Shown here: one piece after another, positions 6,562-12,700 of the stretch
How the letters are laid out: every line of letters starts with the position of its first letter
Position numbering within the stretch: position 1 is the first letter of the stretch
Assembly (NCBI GenBank): GCA_035541195.1
Contig: DATKNU010000031.1
Location: 1-13,933 of the forward strand
DNA: 13,933 nt
Direction of reading: 5' to 3'
DNA from: Muellerivita sp035541195
GTDB taxonomy: Bacteria; Oederibacteriota; Muellerivitia; Muellerivitales; Muellerivitaceae
The notes under the pieces: generated by a model
What the model was told of the DNA's origin: nothing
Database searches by the model: none
What the model saw: the letters and a program-made list of their open reading frames with translations, nothing else
Made by a program: the position numbers and the translations under genes

Positions 6562-6876
6562 TCAAAGATCAAACTTTTTATACTTCGCTTTTCCACCTTT
6601 GATCTTTTTAATCTCCCAATCAAGTCTTTTATCAAGTTTGCGGCCGGGTTTAAAAACTTTCCAGCCATTACGTTCGAACAAGAATTTGCCGACATCGAGA
6701 CCCAGTTTTTCTATTTCATTGTCCCGATGCATCAAACGAACGATTCTTTCTTTTACGGCCTCATCAATGAAGTTGTTCAAGTTTTTTTGGTGAAACTGAT
6801 TGATAACAATTTCCACCAGCTTGTCTTTGCCCATTGACGGCCTGTAAGAAACTCCCGGTAATTGCGCCATAGCCAT
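6562..6876 (-). CDS. Hypothetical basic protein, 104 residues
   Basis: I do not recognise this protein. It is soluble, with no signal or membrane segment. The N-terminal half looks helical (KDKLVEIVINQFHQKNLNNFIDEAVKERIVRLMHRD) and the C-terminal 35 residues are very rich in Lys/Arg (VFKPGRKLDKRLDWEIKKIKGGKAKYKK), which could contact nucleic acid. GGGAGG lies 4 nt before ATG 6876 and 10 nt before a second in-frame ATG at 6870; either may be used, and a TTG at 6879 is also in frame. An 8-codon reading frame (6899-6876) ends in TGA overlapping the ATG (TGATG). The gene is closed by a strong terminator at 6501-6533. It is AT-rich like its neighbours from 5696 to 7370. Confidence 0.65.
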   Translation of the reverse strand: MAMAQLPGVSYRPSMGKDKLVEIVINQFHQKNLNNFIDEAVKERIVRLMHRDNEIEKLGLDVGKFLFERNGWKVFKPGRKLDKRLDWEIKKIKGGKAKYKKFDL

Positions 6877-6969
6877 CAATCCTCCCTTTTGTCACTCATA
6901 GTTGCCGCACATCCTCCTTAAAATTTTAAAAAGTTTTTGGATTCTATCTTCAACCGATTTTCCAGTCAA

Positions 6970-6995
6970 TTAAATAGTAATACTTTTAGTAACAC
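6970..6995. repeat. Left copy of 26-bp inverted repeat (AGTAAyAC pairs)
   Basis: The plus strand here matches the reverse complement of 7564-7589 at 23 of 26 positions, with a 20-bp core (6973-6992) identical at 19 of 20. Each copy holds two direct AGTAAyAC octamers 12 nt apart (AGTAATAC, TTTT, AGTAACAC here). This copy lies about 95 nt upstream of the 104-residue gene. It may be one end of a small mobile element or a regulator site. Confidence 0.55.
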
Positions 6996-7088
6996 CAATC
7001 CAGGGAACAAATGTTAAATTCCGGAAAAAGGAACTGATGTGGATTTTTCACACAAGAGAAAGCATGTTTGGGATTTCAACCCCAAGGC

Positions 7089-7370
7089 CTAGAAGAAAAT
7101 ATCGTGGAAATGCAGGACGTGTTTATCGGGCAGTTCTTGCCCGATGCCGGAAAACGTAATGACCCGAGAACGATCAGCAACGAACTTCCGGTAACCGTCT
7201 TCAGCGGGGTGAACATTGGCGCAAACGGAGTCCGGATATTCCGCCGCAAACCTCTTTAACTCGCGCTTTACAAACTCAAAATAATTTTTATCCGTCTTTT
7301 CAAGAAGTTCCATCTTCTTTTCAACGATCGTCGAACACACCACTTCTACCGGTTTCTTTGGCTTTTCCAT
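7089..7370 (-). CDS. Hypothetical protein, 93 residues, between inverted repeats
   Basis: I do not recognise this protein. It is soluble and charged: MEKPKKPVEVVCSTIVEKKMELLEKTDKNYFEFVKRELKRF is probably helical, and the C-terminal half (SRVITFSGIGQELPDKHVLHFHDIFF) has short strand-like segments and several His residues. It shows no transposase, toxin or antitoxin motif I can name. The ATG at 7370 has AAGGA 6 nt upstream, with the AGGA placed in the loop of a 5-bp ACACA/TGTGT hairpin. A larger hairpin precedes it. The gene lies between two inverted-repeat copies (6970-6995, 7564-7589), so it may be cargo of a small element or controlled from those sites. Base composition is AT-rich. Confidence 0.55.
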   Translation of the reverse strand: MEKPKKPVEVVCSTIVEKKMELLEKTDKNYFEFVKRELKRFAAEYPDSVCANVHPAEDGYRKFVADRSRVITFSGIGQELPDKHVLHFHDIFF

Positions 7371-7428
7371 TACACATCCTTGTGTCGCCTCCCAAGACCG
7401 GGACGGTCTGGTGGCAGGAGTTTTTTTT
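7371..7428 (-). promoter_or_regulatory. Structured leader of the 93-residue gene
   Basis: Read on the minus strand, an A8 tract (7428-7421) is followed by CTCC, then AGACCG, a TCC loop and CGGTCT (perfect 6-bp stem) and GGAG able to pair with CTCC. A second small hairpin ACACA-AGGA-TGTGT holds the ribosome-binding AGGA in its loop, just before ATG 7370. I recognise no known riboswitch class. On the plus strand the same bases give a hairpin followed by eight T, but no plus-strand gene ends here. Confidence 0.35.
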
Positions 7429-7563
7429 CATATTTCCTTGCTTCTCTCTATAACGCCGAACCAACCGACGTTTTGGAACCATTTGATTAGGGCCTTTTGG
7501 CTATTAGCCCACCGGGTTTTGTCATCCGGGATGCTTTTAGGGGAAGCACCAAACAAGTCGAGT

Positions 7564-7589
7564 GTATTACTAATAGTATTACTATTCAA
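7564..7589. repeat. Right copy of 26-bp inverted repeat (AGTAAyAC pairs)
   Basis: The reverse complement of this copy reads TTGAATAGTAATAC followed by TATTAGTAATAC and matches 6970-6995 at 23 of 26 positions. It contains two AGTAATAC octamers 12 nt apart and the overlapping short palindromes TACTAATAGTA (7568-7578) and TAGTATTACTA (7574-7584). It lies about 40 nt from the tRNA 3' end and about 195 nt upstream of the 93-residue gene. Between it and 7430 I see no convincing gene. Confidence 0.55.
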
Positions 7590-7629
7590 GCCCAAAAATG
7601 ATTTTAAGAATGAGGAGATAATAGAAAAG

Positions 7630-7705
7630 TGGTGGGGCATCCTGGATTCGAACCAGGGACCAAGGCATTATGAGTGCCCTGCTCTAACCGCTGAGCTAAT
7701 GCCCC
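7630..7705 (-). tRNA. tRNA-Ile2 (anticodon CAU, encoded CCA)
   Basis: The minus strand from 7705 folds as a complete tRNA: acceptor GGGGCAT with ATGCCCC (7634-7640), D-arm GCTC/GAGC, anticodon stem GGGCA/TGCCT with loop CTCATAA, T-arm CCTGG-TTCGAAT-CCAGG, discriminator A (7633) and genome-encoded CCA (7632-7630). The anticodon is CAU. The D-loop and variable region (AGCGGTTA, TTGGTC) resemble the minor isoleucine tRNA of E. coli rather than elongator or initiator Met tRNA, so I call tRNA-Ile2, which reads AUA after TilS converts C34 to lysidine. Elongator Met is the main alternative. Confidence 0.92.
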
Positions 7706-7892
7706 GTTTATCCACAAGCTTTGACTCAATAAAATGGAAGTGGGAATCCCCGAACGGGGTGCCCCACGGAAGGCGTGATTTTATCAGGTTTACCCAACCC
7801 TGTGCAAAGAGTTGAAAAGGGGCCTCTTTCCAGGATGACGGCGGTCATAAAGCGGTCCTTTGGGTTTGGCATAATGGGGCTGGGAGAAACCC

Positions 7893-8825
7893 ATGATCGA
7901 CACCCTGACGCTTAATCCATCCATCGACCAGCACATCACCGTGGCGAAGCTCGTCAAGGACGACACCCTGCGCGCCCTGTCCGTGCGCCAGGATCCGGGC
8001 GGCAAGGGCATCAATGTGGCCCGGGGGCTCCACGTGCTGGGCCGCTCCACCCGCGCCTTCACTTTCTTGGGCGGCAACACCGGGCTTTTGTTCAAGAAGC
8101 TTTTGGAGCGGGAAAAGGTCGAGTTCATCAGCCTGCCGGTGCCCGGTGAAACCCGCATCAACAACATCATCACCGACCTTTCGGACGGCACCCAAACCCG
8201 CATCAGCCTGCCCGGCCCGCCGGTGGACCCGGCAGCACTCGACCGCATGGCCGAGACGCTCAAAACCACCCTGCCCCGCCCCACCTATTGGGTCTTGGGC
8301 GGAAGCCTGCCCGAAGGCGTGCCCACCGATATTTACCGGGTCCTCATCGGGCGGCTCCAGGCCCGGGGCGAGCATTGCGTGCTGGACGCCGACGGCGAGG
8401 AATTAAAGGAAGGCTTGTTCGCCATGCCCTTCCTCATTAAACCCAACGAGTACGAGCTGGCCCGCCTCGCGGGCCGTCCCCTGGCGGGGGAAAAGGAAAT
8501 CCAAAAGGCCGCGTTGGAGCTTTGTGACCAGGGCGTTCGGATCGTGGCGGTCAGCCTGGGCGCCCAAGGCGCGCTCCTGGCCACCCTGAAGGATTGTTAT
8601 TTCCTGCGGGCCCCGGCCGTGGAAGCCAAAAGCAAGGTCGGCGCCGGGGATTCTTTCATCGCGGGCTTCTTAAGCGAATACGCGGACAAGGGCGACCTCT
8701 TGGCCGCCGGAATCTCGGGCGTGGCCGCCGGAAGCGCCGCCGTGGCCAAAGAAGGCACCCAGCTTTATTCCCGGGAAGACTACGACCGCCTGAAACCCTT
8801 GGTTCAGTGGCGGCGCCTCCCCTAA
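7893..8825 (+). CDS. PfkB-family (1-)phosphofructokinase
   Basis: A 310-residue cytosolic sugar-phosphate kinase of the ribokinase/PfkB superfamily, 1-phosphofructokinase-type branch. It opens TLTLNPSID, has the PfkB signature PGGKGINVAR (35-44), the IKPNEYEL block (182-189) and the C-terminal anion-hole/catalytic motif GAGDS (250-254, catalytic base Asp253). Length is normal. Substrate may be fructose 1-phosphate, fructose 6-phosphate or tagatose 6-phosphate; no PTS or fructose genes lie nearby, so a PfkB-type 6-phosphofructokinase role is quite possible. GGGAG lies 6 nt before the ATG. A TGG-CATAAT extended -10 at 7867-7875 would give a very short leader. The next gene follows after 81 nt in the same direction. 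Confidence 0.93.
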   Translation: MIDTLTLNPSIDQHITVAKLVKDDTLRALSVRQDPGGKGINVARGLHVLGRSTRAFTFLGGNTGLLFKKLLEREKVEFISLPVPGETRINNIITDLSDGTQTRISLPGPPVDPAALDRMAETLKTTLPRPTYWVLGGSLPEGVPTDIYRVLIGRLQARGEHCVLDADGEELKEGLFAMPFLIKPNEYELARLAGRPLAGEKEIQKAALELCDQGVRIVAVSLGAQGALLATLKDCYFLRAPAVEAKSKVGAGDSFIAGFLSEYADKGDLLAAGISGVAAGSAAVAKEGTQLYSREDYDRLKPLVQWRRLP

Positions 8826-8906
8826 AAGGTTCGCGACAACTCTATGTCGGCCGTCATATTGCCGGCCCCCCCCTTGATGGAAACTGAACCCGACAAGGAG
8901 GCCGTC

Positions 8907-9716
8907 ATGAGAAAAAGACAACTTTACGCGCTGGCCGGATTCCTGGTGGGCGCCGGGGCGCCCTCGGGAGCCCTGCTCCTCCAATATCTCGTCCAAGGCC
9001 GTCCCAGCGCCCCCATCCTTTTCGTGGACGCCCAATGGAACGCCAATGCCTTCTTTTATTGGTACATGTTCCTTGGGACTTCCATCATCTTGGCCGTTTT
9101 GGGCTACCTCCTGGGGCGTTGGGAGGACCGGCAGGAACACCACCGCCGCTGGACCCAGTACAGCCTCCAATTGGACCCGGTCACCGGCGTGGTGGGGCCC
9201 GTGCAATTCGGGGTCTTGAGCCGATCGGTTTTTGAAAAATTCCCCAAGGAAGGCCATTCGCTCTCCGCCCTGGCCCTGGAGCTCAACGGCTTCGAGGACT
9301 TAAACCGCCGTTACGGCCACAGTTTCGGGCTCGGCGCCTTGAGGGACTTGGCCTGGCTCCTTCATTTCGCCACCCGGGAGGGCGACCTGATCACCCGGCA
9401 GGACCAACAATTCCTTTGCCTGCTTCCCCAATGCGACGGCGAGGCCGCCGCCGCGGTGGTCAAACGCCTGCAGGACAGTTTGGAAAGCCAAACTTTCCAC
9501 CACGAGGGTGAAAGGGTGCATTTTCGGGTAAGCGCGGGCATCGCCACCCTGGACTCGCCCAAGGGGCAAACCCTGGAGGCATTGTTCAACCGCGCCAAGG
9601 ACAACCTGGCCGAGGCCCTCCACCGGGGCCCAGGCCAAGTCTGCCGCACCCAGATTCCGTCGTCCCCCGAACCCGTTCGGGGCCATCAAGAAGCCGAAGG
9701 GAGCCCGTCATGCTGA
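8907..9716 (+). CDS. Membrane-anchored degenerate GGDEF-domain protein
   Basis: A 269-residue protein with two N-terminal helices (about 6-29 and 48-70) and a C-terminal GGDEF-fold domain (about 85-240). Family landmarks remain: D-P-V-T-G-V at 90 (for D-x-L-T-G-L), FEDLNRRYGH (129-138), SAGIATL (209-215) and LFNRAKDNL (227-234). The GGDEF signature itself is replaced by QDQQF (165-169), and the metal-binding Asp of the LD-D-FK block is Glu125/Asn127, so diguanylate cyclase activity is unlikely. The RxxD inhibitory-site motif REGD (157-160) is kept, which could allow c-di-GMP binding as a receptor. AAGGAGG 5 nt upstream supports ATG 8907 over the longer frame from 8844. The gene overlaps the BON gene by 7 nt. 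Confidence 0.85.
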   Translation: MRKRQLYALAGFLVGAGAPSGALLLQYLVQGRPSAPILFVDAQWNANAFFYWYMFLGTSIILAVLGYLLGRWEDRQEHHRRWTQYSLQLDPVTGVVGPVQFGVLSRSVFEKFPKEGHSLSALALELNGFEDLNRRYGHSFGLGALRDLAWLLHFATREGDLITRQDQQFLCLLPQCDGEAAAAVVKRLQDSLESQTFHHEGERVHFRVSAGIATLDSPKGQTLEALFNRAKDNLAEALHRGPGQVCRTQIPSSPEPVRGHQEAEGSPSC

Positions 9717-9943
9717 ACTTTCAACAAGAAGACCCGAAGGATGAGGATTTGGCGCAGGCCATCGCCCGGGAGATTTTTTCCATGGCCGCCGGCGCGCATG
9801 TGAGCGTCAAGGGGGGCCATGTCACGGTCTCGGGCATGGTGGATGATTACGCCACCAAGCGGGACGTCACCGCGGTGATCCACGGTTTCTCGGGGGTCAA
9901 GACCCTTTGCAACAACATGCGGGTGACGCCCATCGGGGACTGA
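9710..9943 (+). CDS. Single BON-domain protein
   Basis: A 77-residue protein consisting of one BON domain (about residues 12-74): an initial helix AQAIAREIFSM, then VSVKGGHVTVSGMV, helix TKRDVTAVIHGFSGV and closing strand NNMRVTP. The pattern V-x-G-x-V-T-V-S-G-x-V and G-V-K-x-L-x-N-x-M-x-V is typical. BON domains bind phospholipid or other ligands and often occur in periplasmic OsmY-type proteins. This one has no signal peptide and probably stays in the cytoplasm. GGGAG lies 6 nt before the ATG, inside the GGDEF gene; the 7-nt overlap suggests coupled translation and a functional link to that membrane protein. It converges with the gene ending at 9972, 28 nt away; no clear terminator is visible between them. 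Confidence 0.88.
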   Translation: MLNFQQEDPKDEDLAQAIAREIFSMAAGAHVSVKGGHVTVSGMVDDYATKRDVTAVIHGFSGVKTLCNNMRVTPIGD

Positions 9944-9971
9944 GAAAAGCCGACCAAGACCCGCCAAGCCT

Positions 9972-10781
9972 TCAGGGACGCGCCAAGACCGACGACAGGA
10001 ATCGTCTCAGGATTTCCAGTTGGATCCCCGCAAAGGCCGCGCAAAAGGCCGCTCCATAGGCGTCCGGCGCCAGACCTCTCGCCTTCAGCGCCATCATCAT
10101 CGCGGCGATGGCCAGCGCCATGAGGACCGAGAAAAATGCCAGGGGGGCGAAGAGTCCATAGCCCAAAGCCCGGCGGCGGAGCAGTAAGATCGAAACCGCG
10201 AACATGGCCGGAAGCACCAGGGACAGGTCCAGGACATGGACCGGATTGGTCAAGAGCCCGGCCTCGCCCAGGTCGGCGGGCTCGATTCCCCGAAGGATTG
10301 CCGGCACATCCTCCTTCAGCCAAAGCGCCAGGAACAACAGCGCGGTCCCCGAGAGAAAGAGTGCCGGCATCAAGACCGGACCAGGCTTTCGCCAACCTTG
10401 CTCGGGCCTCCATTGGTTCCAACCCACCGCCCAAAAACCCAACCCATAAACCGAGAGGCCCAGGTTGGCGCAATAAATAATGAAGAGCCGGTTGAAATGG
10501 ACGCAAAAAACCCAGAGCAAGCTGTTATAAGCCGCATAAAGCAAAAGCCCGCCCAGCAGGAAGAAGGGGATGGGCCTGCCCTTGAAGGTTCCCCAAGCGG
10601 CCCAAACCAAAAGCGGGGCCACCAGGAACAAACCCATCGCGTCCTGTCCCCAACCCTGCGCGGCCCAAGTGGCCGATTCCCGGGCATAAGTTTGCGGCCA
10701 AAACAACCCTCCCGCGCTGGCAAGGGCGAATCCGAGGGACAGGGCGCCGGCCAAAAGCGCCGGGGGAACCAGGGGCTTCAC
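9972..10781 (-). CDS. Polytopic membrane protein of unknown function
   Basis: A 269-residue protein with about seven hydrophobic helices (starting around residues 7, 46, 72, 101, 133, 185 and 217) and no recognised catalytic motif. The segment TNPVHVLDLSLVLPAMFAVSILLLRRRALGYG is striking and may be a family signature, but I cannot name the family. I chose GTG 10781 because it overlaps the stop of the upstream gene as GTGA, the same coupling seen across this operon. The frame is open to 10889, but that extension would overlap the metal-ribbon gene almost completely. It is the last gene of a four-gene minus-strand operon. The membrane context with DUF308 and a metal-binding protein suggests an envelope role; that is inference. 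Confidence 0.72.
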   Translation of the reverse strand: MKPLVPPALLAGALSLGFALASAGGLFWPQTYARESATWAAQGWGQDAMGLFLVAPLLVWAAWGTFKGRPIPFFLLGGLLLYAAYNSLLWVFCVHFNRLFIIYCANLGLSVYGLGFWAVGWNQWRPEQGWRKPGPVLMPALFLSGTALLFLALWLKEDVPAILRGIEPADLGEAGLLTNPVHVLDLSLVLPAMFAVSILLLRRRALGYGLFAPLAFFSVLMALAIAAMMMALKARGLAPDAYGAAFCAAFAGIQLEILRRFLSSVLARP

Positions 10782-11020
10782 GAAAAAACGTCCGGCGGGG
10801 GCTCCACCAACCGCATTTCCCGGCGGCACTTTAAGCAACAACCGGGCTCCGGCGATTGGGATTGGGGATGGTCGGGGCAGTAATACCAATCCCCACGAGG
10901 CAGTTTCCCGAGATGGGCCGGCAATAACTTCCTACCACAACGGGGGCATCGCCCCATCTGGCCGGCGATCTCGTCCGGATGGGCGGGACAAACAAACTGG
11001 AGCTCAGCGCTCGGGGGCAT
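10778..11020 (-). CDS. Small protein with two heavy-metal-binding-type ribbons
   Basis: An 80-residue soluble protein made of two tandem copies of a C-x-x-H ... C-x-x-C unit like the heavy-metal-binding domain found on copper ATPases and efflux proteins (family pattern Y-x-C-P-M-H-P ... G-x-C-P-x-C-G-M). Copy 1 is Cys11/His14/Cys25/Cys28 and copy 2 Cys48/His51/Cys62/Cys65, with identical 10-residue gaps between His and the second Cys pair. The usual Met of CPMHP is Ala or Asp, and GM after the last Cys is GR or RR, so soft-metal (Cu/Ag) binding through Met is less likely than a structural zinc site. GGAGG lies 6 nt before the ATG. It overlaps the DUF308 gene by 17 nt and the next gene by 4 nt. 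Confidence 0.8.
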   Translation of the reverse strand: MPPSAELQFVCPAHPDEIAGQMGRCPRCGRKLLPAHLGKLPRGDWYYCPDHPQSQSPEPGCCLKCRREMRLVEPPPDVFS

Positions 11021-11636
11021 GGCTCGCCTCCGGGGGATGGGCCGGGCGGCCGGCGAAACGCCTCAGGCGCAAGGCCAGCGTCAAGAGGGGCCAAGCGAAA
11101 AGAAAAGCATAGGCGCCCACCAGGGCCACCAATCCCAAGCCCGCCGGGCGGAAGAACAACAAGATCACACCGAAAGCCACCGATACCAACCCGGCGGCCA
11201 GGAAGGGCCCCCGCCTCTCCGGATAATCGCCATGCCCCAGGGCTTGTTGGACCTCCAAAAGTCCGGTCAAAATCGCCCAGACGGCGATCCACCCCAGCAA
11301 CACCAACACCGCCGGGCCCTGGGGCCGGATCCACATCCAGGCCCCCAGCGCAATGCTGGCGGATCCCTCCAGGATCAAGCTCCACCAAATCCCTTGTTCC
11401 CCGAAATCCCGGGAACCCAACAGGATCGAAAAAACCCCGTCCAGGAAGGCGTAAAGGCCCAAGGCCGCCAAGATCGACGCCACCACCTCAAATGGGGAAA
11501 CCAGGCAGGCCAACCCAATGGGCGGCGGCGTGGAGGCGCGGATTAAAAGCGCCGCACAGACCAAACCCAGGATCAGTCCCAGACCCCCCCGCGCCGCCAA
11601 CACCCACCAAACCCCCGCGGATAAATGATGTCTCAT
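11004..11636 (-). CDS. DUF308/HdeD-like membrane protein
   Basis: A 210-residue inner-membrane protein with six or seven hydrophobic helices in paired repeats, the pattern of DUF308/HdeD. Typical features are the opening WWVLAARGGLGLILGLV, the middle IWWSLILEGSASIALGAWMWIRP followed by LLGWIAVWAILTGLLEVQQAL, and RGPFLAAGLVSVAFGVILLFFRPAGLGLVALVGAYAFLFA. HdeD is linked to acid and general stress in E. coli; the mechanism is unknown. The C-terminal 30 residues are cytoplasmic, basic and Pro-rich. The ATG overlaps the stop of the 51-residue gene by 4 nt, and the 3' end overlaps the ribbon gene by 17 nt, so the whole group is translationally coupled. Confidence 0.88.
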   Translation of the reverse strand: MRHHLSAGVWWVLAARGGLGLILGLVCAALLIRASTPPPIGLACLVSPFEVVASILAALGLYAFLDGVFSILLGSRDFGEQGIWWSLILEGSASIALGAWMWIRPQGPAVLVLLGWIAVWAILTGLLEVQQALGHGDYPERRGPFLAAGLVSVAFGVILLFFRPAGLGLVALVGAYAFLFAWPLLTLALRLRRFAGRPAHPPEASHAPER

Positions 11637-11788
11637 GACCGCCCGCCCCTGCCGAGTTTGCGCATGGTGGCCCAGGCGATGGCCCAGGCCTTTTTGACGG
11701 GTATGCCCTTCTTCTCGTAACCCTGCTCAATGTGGTAGGCCTGCCGGCGTTCCTTGATGCTGTAATGCCTTTTGACCGTGGTTTTCAT
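11633..11788 (-). CDS. Small basic protein, 51 residues, first gene of operon
   Basis: A 51-residue, strongly basic, probably all-helical protein: MKTTVKRHYSIKERRQAYHIEQGYEKKGIPVKKAWAIAWATMRKLGRGGRS in overall character, with no membrane segment. The R-R-Q-x-x-H-I-E-x-x-Y-x-K-K-G and A-x-x-I-A-x-A-T-x-x-K spacing resembles the small proteins often labelled plasmid stabilisation protein (pattern R-Q-Y-E-H-I-K-E-S-Y ... A-A-R-T-V-N-K); that label is historical and no toxin activity is implied. The start is certain: AAGGAGG lies 5 nt before ATG 11788, although the frame is open to 11947. It overlaps the DUF308 gene by ATGA and lies 71 nt after the nitroreductase. Confidence 0.75.
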   Translation of the reverse strand: MKTTVKRHYSIKERRQAYHIEQGYEKKGIPVKKAWAIAWATMRKLGRGGRS

Positions 11789-11859
11789 GGCGCCCTCCTT
11801 CAACCTTATCCTTTGATTAATCTCCATTTTCCGCCGCGGCCTTTCAAGGCGGGCCGGAT

Positions 11860-12600
11860 TCAGCATTCCTTGGGCCTGAATTCCCGGCGGCTTTCGAAAC
11901 CCTTCAAACGGACCACTTCCTCGATGGGCCGCCGAAGGCTGCGCCATTCCCCGGGCCGGCTTTGGGGCGTGCCGTAACCCAAAGCGACGCCGAAAACCAC
12001 CGAGAGGTTCTCGGGGATTTCCAGTTCCTTACGGATCAGGTCTGGGTAGGCCACCAACATCAGGGCCGGGGCCGTGTCCAACCCATGCTCCAGCGCGGCC
12101 AAAAGGACGTTTTGGGTGAAAAGCCCCAGGTCAAAAAGGGACCAGGGCCCCAGTCCCTTTTCCCGGCAAAGATAGAGGACCGCCGGCGCGTTAAAAAAAC
12201 GGTAATTGTGGATGAGGTGCTCGCGGGCCTCGGACGATTCCCCCGGGCCGATGTTGAATTGCTTGAGGTGCAGGGCCAGGGTCTGTTCCCGGCGCTTGCG
12301 CAGGGCCGGGGGCCAGGCGCTTTCCATCGGTATCTCGAACCGCGGCGCTTCCCCCTTTTCAAAGTGCCGCACAAAGGCGGCCCTCAGGCGCTTCAAGGGC
12401 TCGCCCGCGGCCGCGAAGATTTCCCAAGGCTGGGTATTGGCCGTGGAAGGCGCCCGGTTGGCGACCTCCAATATTTCCATCACGATTTCGGCGGGGACGG
12501 GATTGGGCTCAAAATCCCGGCAAGTGTAACGGGTGCAAATGGCGTGCTGGACGGACAGCATCCTTTGGCGCGGCTCTGGGTGCGGGATGGGATGTTTCAT
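11860..12600 (-). CDS. Nitroreductase-family FMN-dependent oxidoreductase
   Basis: A 246-residue cytosolic protein of the nitroreductase superfamily, which uses FMN and NAD(P)H to reduce nitro compounds, quinones or other acceptors. Visible features are the N-terminal FMN-contact block SVQHAICTRYTCRDFEPNPVP (usual form R-R-S-x-R-x-F), R-A-P-S-T-A-N-T-Q-P-W (about 49-59, FMN-binding), the LGLFTQNVLLAALEHGLDTAP helix, and the terminal VVFGVALGYG phosphate-binding strand before RRPIEEVV. AAGGAGG lies 5 nt before ATG 12600. Upstream is the PEP synthase terminator, so it should have its own promoter; an ATGAC/GTCAT inverted repeat (12679-12692) lies about 80 nt upstream. It may be cotranscribed with the four genes below it. 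Substrate is unknown. Confidence 0.92.
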   Translation of the reverse strand: MKHPIPHPEPRQRMLSVQHAICTRYTCRDFEPNPVPAEIVMEILEVANRAPSTANTQPWEIFAAAGEPLKRLRAAFVRHFEKGEAPRFEIPMESAWPPALRKRREQTLALHLKQFNIGPGESSEAREHLIHNYRFFNAPAVLYLCREKGLGPWSLFDLGLFTQNVLLAALEHGLDTAPALMLVAYPDLIRKELEIPENLSVVFGVALGYGTPQSRPGEWRSLRRPIEEVVRLKGFESRREFRPKEC

Positions 12601-12700
12601 GACGGCCTCCTTAAAATCAGGCGAACCCTGGGGGCTCCTTCCTCGCTTTTAGTTTGCCCCCCATCCCGGCCGCCCACTATGACCGGCGTCATGCGCCTTG

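Noticed and set aside
7321..7431. 36-codon minus-strand frame starting ATG 7431 with AAGGA upstream
   Set aside because: It overlaps the structured leader and the start of the 93-residue gene, with no sign that it encodes a known protein. I prefer the leader interpretation.
7428..7640. Minus-strand 70-codon open frame between the tRNA and the 93-residue gene
   Set aside because: Its ATG lies inside the tRNA acceptor/T-arm region, it has no Shine-Dalgarno and covers the inverted repeat. It might be a relic, but I cannot support a gene.
7749..7760. CCCCG-AA-CGGGG hairpin upstream of the tRNA
   Set aside because: The stem has only a 2-nt loop and no T-run. It lies upstream of both the tRNA and the PfkB gene, so it has no clear terminator role.
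8844..8906. Longer start for the GGDEF protein
   Set aside because: No ribosome-binding site at 8844, whereas ATG 8907 has AAGGAGG at ideal spacing directly before the first membrane helix.
10778..10889. N-terminal extension of the polytopic membrane protein to 10889
   Set aside because: The extension would overlap the double-ribbon gene over 100 bases and is Pro/Gly-rich; the GTGA overlap at 10781 fits the operon better.
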